Shown one piece after another: positions 28,606-36,652 of a DNA stretch of 64,000 bases; position 1 is the first letter of the stretch, and each line of letters opens with the position of its first letter. The position numbers were made by a program, and so were the translations under genes. Origin of the DNA: JADGOV01 sp963814355. GTDB taxonomy: Bacteria; Actinomycetota; Actinomycetes; JADGOV01. Location of the stretch: positions 106,530 through 170,529 of the forward strand of contig CAWFCZ010000023.1 of the NCBI GenBank assembly GCA_963814355.1. The letters run 5' to 3'. The notes below the pieces were generated by a model. That model was not told the DNA's origin, did not search any database, and saw only the letters and a list, made by a program, of their open reading frames with translations.

Positions 28606-29101
28606 AGAAGATCAGGCGGAACTTCCCGATCTGCACCTCGTCGCCGCCGGTGAGTTTGGCTTCCTCGATCCGGTCCCGATTGGCGTAGGTGCCGTTGAGG
28701 CTGCCGACGTCGCGGACCACGAAGGAGTTTCCGTCCCGGCGGAACTCGGCGTGCCGGCGGGACACCGTCACGTCGTCGAGGAAAATGTCACTGTCGGGAT
28801 GGCGGCCGGCGGTGGTCAGATCCTTGTCGAGCAGGAAGCGGCTTCCCGCGTTGGGTCCCCGCAACACGATGAGCATGCCGGAACCGAACGGCAGGCCCTC
28901 GACCGGGTTTTCCGCAGCCATCTCGGTGTCCTCGGCTATCGCACCGAGTTCGTCGACCTGCGGCAGCGAGATGGTGGAGGTAATGTCCGGCGACAGTTCG
29001 CCGGCACCGGCGCCGCCGGCCAGGGCGGCACCGCAATGGGCGCAGAAATGCGCGTCGTCGGGATTTTGGTGCCCGCATTGCCTGCAAAATACGGTCGCCA
29101 T
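28583..29101 (-). CDS. garA: GarA-like FHA-domain metabolic regulator
   Basis: This 172-residue protein has an N-terminal zinc ribbon (CRQCGHQNPDDAHFCAHCGA, two CxxC pairs) and a linker with ITSTISLPQVDEL, the likely Ser/Thr-kinase target (ETTS in mycobacteria). The FHA domain (about 78-165) contains TAGRHPDSDIFLDDVTVSRR and VRDVGSLNGTYANRDRI. GarA binds 2-oxoglutarate dehydrogenase and glutamate enzymes through FHA and is released by phosphorylation (known of the family). The zinc ribbon is an addition seen in many actinomycetes but not in the mycobacterial protein. Neighbours gcvH and ftsR match Rv1826-Rv1828. Confidence 0.93.
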   Translation of the reverse strand: MATVFCRQCGHQNPDDAHFCAHCGAALAGGAGAGELSPDITSTISLPQVDELGAIAEDTEMAAENPVEGLPFGSGMLIVLRGPNAGSRFLLDKDLTTAGRHPDSDIFLDDVTVSRRHAEFRRDGNSFVVRDVGSLNGTYANRDRIEEAKLTGGDEVQIGKFRLIFYAGGQPG

Positions 29102-29274
29102 CCTGCGCTCGGCCTTCTGCCGGAATCCCGGCGTTCGCGGACTTTCGGTCGGATCCGGACCAGCGGTTACCGGTTGGTCACCCCTCGGTTGCGTGTCTGA
29201 AGCGTCGCGCTGAACCTAACCGCGAGGCTGGCAGGGGGTCAACCGTGGACGGCACCGGGGGTACGGACCCGACC

Positions 29275-29748
29275 TCACGCCGCGCCGACGTGTTCGGAGT
29301 AAGCGTCGGCGTCGAGCAGGCCGGCAAGCTTCTCCGGGTCGGCTACCGAGATCTCGAAGATCCAGCCTTCCCCGTAGGGGTCCGCATTGATCAACTCCGG
29401 CTGGCTCTCCAAGGCATGGTTGGTGGCTACCACCGTGCCGCTGACCGGCGCGTACAGATCCGAGACGCTCTTCGTGGACTCCACCTCGCCGACGCTCTGG
29501 CCGGCCTCGACCGCCTCACCCTCGGCGGGCATCGTGACGAACACGATGTCGCCCAACGCCTCCTGGGCGAACGAGGTAATCCCGATACGCACCAGGTGCC
29601 CACCAGTTCCGTCCCCGGTGTCCGCAGATGCCGTCGAAGGGTCGGACACTGGGCTGGCCGCCTGGTCGGACAACTTGGCCCACTCGTGCTCTTCGGTGTA
29701 CTTCAGATCCTCGGGGTACAACGCGCCCATCCTCCGCTCGGCGTTCAC
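29275..29748 (-). CDS. gcvH: glycine cleavage system H protein
   Basis: The lipoyl carrier shuttles the aminomethyl group from GcvP. LKYTEEHEWAKL opens the fold, and the lipoyl lysine sits in GEVESTKSVSDLYAPVSG. The protein ends SEHVGAA. The gene may start at ATG 29748 or at MGALYP (29730). A 23-residue insert rich in Ser, Asp, Thr and Gly (about residues 27-49, QAASPVSDPSTASADTGDG) interrupts the usually compact N-terminal sheet between KLSD and HLVRIGIT; most GcvH lack it. The stop of the upstream DUF881 gene overlaps the start. Confidence 0.95.
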   Translation of the reverse strand: MNAERRMGALYPEDLKYTEEHEWAKLSDQAASPVSDPSTASADTGDGTGGHLVRIGITSFAQEALGDIVFVTMPAEGEAVEAGQSVGEVESTKSVSDLYAPVSGTVVATNHALESQPELINADPYGEGWIFEISVADPEKLAGLLDADAYSEHVGAA

Positions 29749-30506
29749 CCGCCCGTACTGGGCGTAGCAACCGGCCGAGCGTAACGAGGAGCCGGTGGAC
29801 GGTGCAAGGCGGCAACAGCCACCGCCGCCGGCGTCGTCAGGGTGGCCCGGGCACCCGGGGACGCGGCGACGGTGTCCACCACGCCACCGGGGATGCGTAG
29901 CGCGGGCGCCAGCGTGGCCGGGTCCCCCACCGCGCGAAGGAGGTACGGCGGACGGATGCGACCCTCATCGGCCCCGGCAACCCCGACGCTGAGGCCGCCG
30001 GCCGGGTCGTCCTCGAAGGCGGTGGCCGCCACCACCCGGACCGGATTGCCACCAGCTCCGTCGATCTGCAGGGCCTCAGCGCCGGCGTCGCGCAACTCCT
30101 CAACCGCGTCCAGGACGACACTCGCCCGTACCTTCCCGGCCGGATCATCGATGGTCAGGACGATCCCCGGGCCGGTGGCCGGAAGCGTGCCAGCGAGGAT
30201 GCCGAGCTCCCGGGCACGCTGCTGGGACTCCTGCAACGCGACCCGACTGCGGTCCGTACCCGTGGTGAGTCGGTCCCGGGTCACCCGCAGGGCGTCCACC
30301 TCGCTGCGGAGCCGGTCCGAGCGAGCCCCGAGGTCGTCCAGAATGCGCGCCAGCTCCTCCGGTCGCGCAGTGCTGCGGACGGCGTCACTACCCGAAGTTC
30401 GCACCTGTACGGCGAGCGCGAATCCGAGCAGTCCGCAGAGCAGGGCGACGACGAGTTGGGGGCGGGTGGCCCGCGGGCGCAGCAGGCTCCGCAGCTGACG
30501 GTTCAC
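29745..30506 (-). CDS. DUF881 family membrane protein (Rv1825-like)
   Basis: This 253-residue protein has one N-terminal helix (LVVALLCGLLGFALAVQVR), a coiled coil (about 60-105, DRLRSEVDALRVTRDRL), and the DUF881 domain with GPGIVLTIDDPAGKVRASVVLD, DAGAEALQIDGAGG and PPYLLRAVGDPATLAPAL. It is membrane-anchored with the bulk outside. The family is found next to division and wall genes in Gram-positives; its function is unknown. It overlaps the small basic protein and gcvH genes by 4 bases each, so the cluster is tightly coupled. Confidence 0.92.
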   Translation of the reverse strand: MNRQLRSLLRPRATRPQLVVALLCGLLGFALAVQVRTSGSDAVRSTARPEELARILDDLGARSDRLRSEVDALRVTRDRLTTGTDRSRVALQESQQRARELGILAGTLPATGPGIVLTIDDPAGKVRASVVLDAVEELRDAGAEALQIDGAGGNPVRVVAATAFEDDPAGGLSVGVAGADEGRIRPPYLLRAVGDPATLAPALRIPGGVVDTVAASPGARATLTTPAAVAVAALHRPPAPRYARPVATPSTGG

Positions 30507-30835
30507 GCGCCGAAGACGTGTCGCCGGATCGCGGCCGCGTTGGCAAAGATCCGGATTCCCAGTACGACCACCACGGCGGTGCTCAGCTGGCCACCGACCC
30601 CGAGCTGATCACCCAGGAAAACGATCAGCGCGGCCACCAGCACGTTCGCCACGAATGACACGACGAAGACCTTGTCGTCGAACGTTCGGTCCAACGCCGC
30701 CCGCACCGCTCCGAAGAGGGCATCGAGCGCGGCGACCACAGCGATCGGCAGATACGGCTCCAGCCCGGATGGCACGGTGGGCCGGATAATCAAGCCGAGT
30801 ACCACGCCGGCAATCAGAGCTATCGCCGCGATCAT
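30503..30835 (-). CDS. sbp: small basic protein (DUF1290)
   Basis: This 110-residue membrane protein has three hydrophobic segments (IAALALIAG-type start, LPIAVVAALDALFGAVRAAL, and VSFVANVLVAALIVFLGDQLG), ending in a basic AAAIRRHVFGA. DUF1290 proteins lie between two DUF881 genes in most actinomycetes and near division genes in Bacillus; the biochemical role is unknown. Overlaps of 4 bases on both sides show one transcript with the DUF881 pair. Confidence 0.93.
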   Translation of the reverse strand: MIAAIALIAGVVLGLIIRPTVPSGLEPYLPIAVVAALDALFGAVRAALDRTFDDKVFVVSFVANVLVAALIVFLGDQLGVGGQLSTAVVVVLGIRIFANAAAIRRHVFGA

Positions 30836-31680
30836 GGCCGGACCCCGACCGAGGTGCCGGGCAGCGGCCGGCCCGGCTTGGTGGCATTTCCGCCGGCCGC
30901 CGGGAGCGTAACCCGATCAGGGACGGAAACCGACACCCCCACTCCGAACACGGCGGCCTCGGTACGAAGCTGGGCGGCGATCGCGGAAGTCGCGTAGCCG
31001 GCCGTCAGGGCGTCCGGGGAGCCGATCGCCGCGACCCGGTACGGCGGCGAGATCGGGCGGAAGTTGACGAGCACTGCGTCACCGGCGCTGCGGATGGCGC
31101 TGCGAGCGGTGAGCCGGACGTCGTTCACCGCGACCGCCTCCGCGCCGGCCGCCCACAGCACGTTGACCACCTGGGCGATGTCGCTGTCGGAGATGCGATG
31201 CTCTGCTGTGGCGGACCGCGGATCGTCCAGGGCCACTGTCGCTCCCGGTCCGGCGACGGGGACGGCGCCGGCGCTCGGGGCGAGCCTGCGCACGGTGGCC
31301 TGCACCGCTCGGGTTTCGGCGGCGACCGACGCCGCGGCGCTTCCGGCGGCGGCGATCTGCTGGCGGAGCCGCTGCCGGGCAGCCACCAGGCCGGCCACTT
31401 CCGTCGTCCGGGCGTCGACCATCGCCTCGATTGCGCTGCGCTGCCGACTGCGCTCTGGAGCGCTGCGGCGGGTCGAGGTGGCCGCGATCGTCAGTAGTAG
31501 CCCGGTTGCGATGAGCACGAGGGCGATGGGGAGTGGGCGGGCCCGCCGAGGCGGCCGGTCGCCCTCGCCGGGGCGCTGCGCCGGCAACTGCGGCGCGCCA
31601 CCGGAGCCGGCTAAGGCGAGCAGGGCGGTCGGCCCGCCCAGCGCGGGGGTCGAGGCTGGCATCGACGCCCATCCTGCCAC
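30832..31680 (-). CDS. DUF881 family membrane protein (Rv1823-like)
   Basis: This 282-residue protein has a long Pro/Arg-rich cytoplasmic start of about 48 residues, a helix (LPIALVLIATGLLLTIAAT), a coiled coil (LVAARQRLRQQIAAAG), and a DUF881 domain with PGATVALDDPRSATAEHRIS, DIAQVVNVLWAAGAEAVAVN and PPYRVAAIGSPDALTAGYA. It is the second member of the DUF881 pair flanking the small basic protein. The start is uncertain; MPAST at 31662 is also possible. Confidence 0.9.
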   Translation of the reverse strand: MAGWASMPASTPALGGPTALLALAGSGGAPQLPAQRPGEGDRPPRRARPLPIALVLIATGLLLTIAATSTRRSAPERSRQRSAIEAMVDARTTEVAGLVAARQRLRQQIAAAGSAAASVAAETRAVQATVRRLAPSAGAVPVAGPGATVALDDPRSATAEHRISDSDIAQVVNVLWAAGAEAVAVNDVRLTARSAIRSAGDAVLVNFRPISPPYRVAAIGSPDALTAGYATSAIAAQLRTEAAVFGVGVSVSVPDRVTLPAAGGNATKPGRPLPGTSVGVRP

Positions 31681-31832
31681 CGCCGGGGGAATCCGCCCCG
31701 GACGTCCCGCTGAGCCGCCGCGGTGTCGTCACGGCGCACGCCACGCTTGTCACCAGTGCTGCCGGCACAGTCAGGCCGGCAACAGTCAGGGCCGGCACAA
31801 TCAGGCCACCGAGATGGGAAGCACCGACCCGC

Positions 31833-34358
31833 TCACCGGGTATCGGGTTGGGGCTGCGCCGCCCGGGCGCCGGTGCGCTCCACCACCGCCGCCCACCGTT
31901 CGATCAGGCCGGCGGCGGCCCCCGGATCCGGCCCCTCCGCCCACAGGTGGGTGGTGGCCGCCGCCGGATCCGGCAGGACCAGCGTCCAGCGGTCCTCCTC
32001 GACGATCCGCAACCCGTCCATCGTGTCGACTTCCAAGCCGCTCGCCGCTTCCGCGACGGCGCGCATCACGCTGCCCTTGACCGCCCACGGCGTCGGCACC
32101 GCCCGTTGGACCACGTGGGCCGGCGGGATCCTGGCCTCGATCTGGCTCAGCGACAGCCGGGTGCGGGCAACCAGGCCAGTGAGCCGGACGAAGGCCGCGA
32201 TGCTGTCGATGACCGGCCCGAATTCTGGAATCAAGAAGCCGCCGTGACCGTCCCCGGCGAAGTGCACCGCCGGATCGGCTACGGCCGCCGGCAGCCGGTC
32301 CGGAGCGGTGGAGGTCCACCGGATAACGGCGCCGTGAAACCGGGCCACCCGCTCGGCGACCCGGGTGGTGGTCACCGGCAGTGCCACGACCGCCGAGCAC
32401 TGTTCGGCGCACACCAGGTCGAGGAGCACCAGCAGCGCGCGGTTGTCGTGCACCAGCTCGCCGCGTTCGTCGACCAGCGACAGCCGCTCGCCGACCGGGT
32501 CGAATCGAACCCCGAACGCGGCCCGGGAGGAGGACACCAGGTCCCCGAGCTTTTCGAGGTCCCGCATGTGGTCGGCGATGGTTTCCGCCGAGCTGCCGTC
32601 GTCGACCCGGCTGTTCACGGTCAGCGCCTCGACGCCGAGCCGCCCGAGCAGCATCGGGAGAACCAGGCCGGCCGTGCCGCCGGCGCAGTCGATCACGACC
32701 TTGAGACCGGCTTCCGGCACTCCTGAGGTGTTGATGCATCGCAAGAGCTCCTGGGCGTAGTTCTCGATCACCCGGGCCGGGGTGAACAGGTCCGCGATCT
32801 CACCGGGGAATGCCCGCCGGAACTCCTGCCGGGAGTAGACCCGCTCCACCTTGCGCTGCGCGGTGAGTGAGAGGTCGGCGCCGCGCTCGTCGAGGAAGAC
32901 GATGTCCACGCTCTGGCTGTCATTCGCCGAGGTGCGCAGCGAGATGCCGCCCAGGGCGTCGCTGCGGGCGGCTTCGAACCGGGTCACCGGGATCGGGACG
33001 ATCTCCAGGTCCCGGACGTTGATCCCGCCAGCGGTGAGCGCGCTGATCGCGGCCCGCTTGAGCGAGCGGGCCGCCCGCGATCCGTCGGTCCCCACGGTGA
33101 CCACGCAGCCCTTCGGCAGCGTGGTGGCGTAAGCGCTGGCCAGCCGGACGACAAGCTCGGGGGTGATCTCGACGTTGACCAGGCCGCAGACCCCGCGCGG
33201 GCTGAACAGGCTGCGCTGCCCCCGGCTCTCCCAGATCACGCTGGTGTTGACGACCGCCCCGGCTTCGATGGTCTTGAACGGGTACACCTTCACCCCGCTG
33301 GAGAGGTAGGCCTCCTCCTCGACGACGCACTCCTCCCCGAGGATGGAGCCTTCCTCCAACCGGGCGGCACGCATGATGTCGCTGTTCTTTCCGACCACCG
33401 CCCCACGCAGGTGCGCCTGCGGGCCTATGAACACGTTGTCGTGGACGACCGCGCGGTGCAGGAACGCGCCGCCGCGGACCACGACGTTGCTGCCGAGCAC
33501 GGTGTACTCCCGCAACTCCGCATCGGCGTCGACCTTCGTGTAGTCGCCGATGTGCAGCGGCCCTTTCAGTACCGCCTCCGAGTCGATCTCGGAGCCTTCC
33601 CCCACCCAGATGCCCGGTTGCAGTTCGAAACCCGGGATGCTGACGTCGACCTGGCGGTTGAGCACGTCGGCCTGAGCCTTGACGTAGGAATCCAGGGTGC
33701 CGACGTCCTCCCAGTAGCCGCTGGTGACGTACCCGTAGAGCGGCGCCCCGTCCGCGAGCAGCGCCGGGAAGACCTCCGCCGACCAGTCCACCGACTCATG
33801 GGGCGGAACCCGGTCGAGCGCCTCGCGCTCCATCACGTAGATGCCGGTGTTCACCGTGTCGGAGAAGACCTGGCCCCAGGTGGGCTTCTCCAGCAGGCGT
33901 TCGATCCGACCGTCCTCGTCGGCGATCACCATGCCGAACTCGAGCGGGTCGGGCACGGCCTTGAGGGCGACAGTGACCAGCGCCCCGTGCGAACGGTGGA
34001 AGGCGATCAAGTCGGTGAGGTCGATGTCGGTCAGCGCGTCCCCGGAGATGACGACGAACGGCTCGTCGGACAGCGCCTCGGCCGCGTTGCGCACGCTCCC
34101 GGCGGTGCCCAGCGGACTCTCCTCGGTGGCGTACTCCAGATGCATGCCGAGATCTTCGCCGTCGCCGAAGTAATTACGTACCAGGGCGGCCAGGAACTGT
34201 ACGGTGACCACGGTTTCGGTCAGCCCGTGCCGGCGGAGCAGTCGGAAGACGTGCTCCAGGATCGGCCGCCCGGCGATCGGCAGCAGCGGTTTGGGCTGAT
34301 TCGCCGTAATGGGGCGCAATCGGGTGCCTTCACCGCCGGCCATCACCACTGCCCGCAT
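31833..34358 (-). CDS. mannose-1-phosphate guanylyltransferase fused to a degenerate phosphomannomutase-like domain
   Basis: The protein has 841 residues in three parts. A nucleotidyltransferase (1-235) has MAGGEGTRLRPIT, NQPKPLLPIAGRPI and the metal-site ISGDALTDIDL. A left-handed beta helix of hexapeptide repeats follows (about 250-370). An alpha-D-phosphohexomutase fold makes up the rest. In that last part the phosphoserine loop expected as TASHNP reads LRTSANDSQSVDIV, and the metal loop expected as DGDGDR reads FDPVGERLSLV. Mutase activity is therefore unlikely, and a regulatory role is inferred. The guanylyl- versus other NTP-transferase specificity is by family similarity (streptomycete ManC-like fusions). 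The gene is intact and lies 10 bases past the pgsA stop. Confidence 0.9.
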   Translation of the reverse strand: MRAVVMAGGEGTRLRPITANQPKPLLPIAGRPILEHVFRLLRRHGLTETVVTVQFLAALVRNYFGDGEDLGMHLEYATEESPLGTAGSVRNAAEALSDEPFVVISGDALTDIDLTDLIAFHRSHGALVTVALKAVPDPLEFGMVIADEDGRIERLLEKPTWGQVFSDTVNTGIYVMEREALDRVPPHESVDWSAEVFPALLADGAPLYGYVTSGYWEDVGTLDSYVKAQADVLNRQVDVSIPGFELQPGIWVGEGSEIDSEAVLKGPLHIGDYTKVDADAELREYTVLGSNVVVRGGAFLHRAVVHDNVFIGPQAHLRGAVVGKNSDIMRAARLEEGSILGEECVVEEEAYLSSGVKVYPFKTIEAGAVVNTSVIWESRGQRSLFSPRGVCGLVNVEITPELVVRLASAYATTLPKGCVVTVGTDGSRAARSLKRAAISALTAGGINVRDLEIVPIPVTRFEAARSDALGGISLRTSANDSQSVDIVFLDERGADLSLTAQRKVERVYSRQEFRRAFPGEIADLFTPARVIENYAQELLRCINTSGVPEAGLKVVIDCAGGTAGLVLPMLLGRLGVEALTVNSRVDDGSSAETIADHMRDLEKLGDLVSSSRAAFGVRFDPVGERLSLVDERGELVHDNRALLVLLDLVCAEQCSAVVALPVTTTRVAERVARFHGAVIRWTSTAPDRLPAAVADPAVHFAGDGHGGFLIPEFGPVIDSIAAFVRLTGLVARTRLSLSQIEARIPPAHVVQRAVPTPWAVKGSVMRAVAEAASGLEVDTMDGLRIVEEDRWTLVLPDPAAATTHLWAEGPDPGAAAGLIERWAAVVERTGARAAQPQPDTR

Positions 34359-34368
34359 CGCCGCGCGC

Positions 34369-35070
34369 CTAGGCCCGCGGCCGGGGTGCTGAGGGCGCCG
34401 TGGTCCGCATCACCTGCTGGACCTGGCGGGCGTACAGCAGGCCGGACCACCAGTAAAGACCGGTGCCCCAGATCGTGAACGCCCAGGCCGGCGGACCGGC
34501 CACCGCCGCCGCGGTGTCGTGTCCGGCGGCGAGCAACAGCAAGGGGAATGCGTAGAGCAGGCAGAAGGTGGCCGTCTTGCCGAGGAAGTGCACCGGCAGC
34601 GGGGCCAGCCCGCGACTGCGCAGCAGCGGAATGCTCGGCGCGAGCAGCAGATCCCGCAGTGGCAAGGCGAGTGCCAGCCAGATCGGGATGATGTCCCGAC
34701 CGGCCAGCCCGATCACGGTGGCCAGGATGTACAGCCGGTCCGCGGCCGGGTCGAGGAGTTGCCCGAGGCGGGAGGTCTGGTTGAACCGCCGGGCGATGAC
34801 GCCGTCGAGGTAGTCGGTGGCGCCGGCGAGTACGAGCACGATGAGTGCCAGGCCGTCGGCGTGCGGGCCGAGGACCAGCCAGAGGAACAGCGGCACGCCG
34901 AGAAGCCGCAGCAGGCTCAGCGCGTTCGGAATGGTCAGGACTCGGGCCGAGGCCGGATCCGGCTGCGGACGTACCTGCCGCCGGCGCCCGTCACGGGTCG
35001 GTGCCTCCGGGGCGAGTGCGTCTGGACCAACGGCCGCGGCGTCGCTACCGGCTGCCGTGGAGCCTGCCAC
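34369..35070 (-). CDS. pgsA: CDP-alcohol phosphatidyltransferase (PgsA family)
   Basis: This 233-residue membrane enzyme transfers a phosphatidyl group from CDP-diacylglycerol to an alcohol. The family motif DGxxARxxxxxxxxGxxxDxxxD is complete: DGVIARR, then RLGQLLDPAADR. About five membrane helices follow a disordered N terminus of 40 residues. It is the positional equivalent of Rv1822 (pgsA2). The acceptor (glycerol-3-phosphate, inositol phosphate or cardiolipin substrate) cannot be read from the sequence. It probably heads the operon that runs through the DUF881, gcvH and garA genes. Confidence 0.92.
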   Translation of the reverse strand: MAGSTAAGSDAAAVGPDALAPEAPTRDGRRRQVRPQPDPASARVLTIPNALSLLRLLGVPLFLWLVLGPHADGLALIVLVLAGATDYLDGVIARRFNQTSRLGQLLDPAADRLYILATVIGLAGRDIIPIWLALALPLRDLLLAPSIPLLRSRGLAPLPVHFLGKTATFCLLYAFPLLLLAAGHDTAAAVAGPPAWAFTIWGTGLYWWSGLLYARQVQQVMRTTAPSAPRPRA

Positions 35071-35134
35071 GCCTCCTCCTGTCCCCCCGGCCCAGCTTAG
35101 CTGCGGGCGACTACGGCGAAACTATCCTGCGGGC

Positions 35135-35431
35135 GTGGCGGTCCTCGTCGATGACGCGATCTGGCCGTGGCGCGGCCGGCTGTGGGCGCACCTGGTCAGC
35201 GATTTCTCCTACGAGGAGCTGCACGCCTTCGCCGCCGGACTGGGACTCCCCCGCCGGATCTTCCAGGATGATCACTACGACGTGCCCGCCGAGGTGCGAG
35301 AGCACGCGCTGGCACTGGGCGCGGAGGCGGTGAGCGGGCGGGAGCTGCTGCGCCGGCTGACCGAGGCCGGCCTGCGCCGACCCAAGGGGCGCCCGGCCGC
35401 TACCCCGCCCAGCGGTCCCGTTCCCGGCTGA
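35135..35431 (+). CDS. DUF4031 domain protein
   Basis: This 98-residue protein starts at GTG 35135 (VAVLVDDAIWPWRGRLWAHL), followed by DFSYEELHAFAAGLGLPRR, FQDDHYDVP and GAEAVSGRELLRRLTEAGLR. DUF4031 proteins are small and soluble with the conserved VDxxxWPxRGRxWxHL start; function unknown. It is divergent from pgsA with about 65 bases between starts. Its 3' end overlaps the convergent HD-domain gene by 32 bases. Confidence 0.85.
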   Translation: MAVLVDDAIWPWRGRLWAHLVSDFSYEELHAFAAGLGLPRRIFQDDHYDVPAEVREHALALGAEAVSGRELLRRLTEAGLRRPKGRPAATPPSGPVPG

Positions 35432-35996
35432 GGTTCGCCCGGGCCCGCGGTTGCCAGCGTCGATGTCCGAGCTCGGTGCGGTACAGGGGCTCACGGCCCA
35501 GCAGGTCGTCAAGAATGCTCAGCCGTCCGCTGGCGAACTGCGCGTCGGGTACATGCCGGTACTCGACACGGATCGCCGTCGCGTAGTCGTCGTACCGCAC
35601 GGCGTCGGCGCCCAGGATCGCCAGGTCGGCGTCGCAGAGTGCCGCGCCGGACGCGTCCGACTCCCCCGTTCGGTGATCCGCGGTGAGCCGGATCAGGCGG
35701 GCGACCTCGGCGACCTCCGGTTGTCGGAACCTTAGCCCGTCGAGCAGCTCGACGGCGAGACTCGCGCTGCGGTCCTCGTTGTAGGCCAGCCGCGGGTCGT
35801 ACACCGCGTCGTGGAACCACGCGGCGAGTCGGGCCGGTCGATCCCCGCCGATCAGGGCCAGGGCGTCGAGCACCTCGGTGAGGTGGCGTTGGTTGTGGTA
35901 GCGGCGTTGTGGTTCGGCGTACCGGTCGAGCAGCTCACGCCCGGTGGGTTCGCTGCCCGGGCCGGCGAGCGCGACCCAGCGGTCAAGCAGGCTCAT
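35400..35996 (-). CDS. HD-domain metal-dependent hydrolase family protein
   Basis: This 198-residue protein is chosen to start at ATG 35996 (MSLLDRWVALAGPG). The metal residues are visible in RRYHNQRHLTEVL, AAWFHDAVYDPRLAYNEDRS (HD pair) and a later SGAALCDADLAILGAD. This group of predicted HD-superfamily phosphohydrolases is common in bacteria, with an unknown substrate, possibly a nucleotide. It has no partner gene on the same strand. Confidence 0.87.
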   Translation of the reverse strand: MSLLDRWVALAGPGSEPTGRELLDRYAEPQRRYHNQRHLTEVLDALALIGGDRPARLAAWFHDAVYDPRLAYNEDRSASLAVELLDGLRFRQPEVAEVARLIRLTADHRTGESDASGAALCDADLAILGADAVRYDDYATAIRVEYRHVPDAQFASGRLSILDDLLGREPLYRTELGHRRWQPRARANLSRERDRWAG

Positions 35997-36652
35997 CGTC
36001 GCCCCGTCAGGCGGTCGGAAGCGCCTGCTCCGCCGCCGTGGTGGCGACATCCGACTCGTGCCTCACGGGCGCCTACCAGGATTCGTTGTGCATCCGCACC
36101 CAGTCGACGCTCATTGTGCACCGGGCTGTCGCGGTGCCGTCCGGGAACCAGTCGAGTTGCAGCGTTTGGTGCATCGAGCCGGGCGGCAAGTGGCCTCAGA
36201 ACAATCATGACGGCGCACGGCATGACCCCTTGACAGCGCAGGCCTGTGGTTCTCCCCGAGCCGCTGCGTCCCCACCAAACAGGTCCGATCATCGCAGACT
36301 GCTCGTGGGGGGCTGGAACGCGACAAGGGCGACCGCTTGCCGGCCGGCCGGAATCCCCACGCGGACCCTGCAGGCACGTCACGTTGGGAGGCGGGGCCAT
36401 GGAGGATCCGGGCAGATTCACGCCTGGACCTGACCGAAGGACTGGCGACTGCGTTGAGCAGAGTCGTCGGCTGCCACTGGACCCTCCTGGTTGGGCGCCG
36501 GGGCAGAACGCTGGTATGGCGGCGCAGTTCCCTGTTATGGTCCGCGCACAGCCCGTACTGTCCTGCGGACCGTGCGCCGGCAGCACCATCGCTGGAGCCT
36601 GCGGCTCGGCCGGGATGAGCACGTTGGCGAGGCGGACCCGTAGGAGGTAGCC
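35997..36652. other. 650-base stretch before cstA, no gene recognised
   Basis: Short open frames on both strands have no recognisable domain. The last 150 bases probably hold the cstA promoter and leader. I could not identify a specific activator site. Confidence 0.4.
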
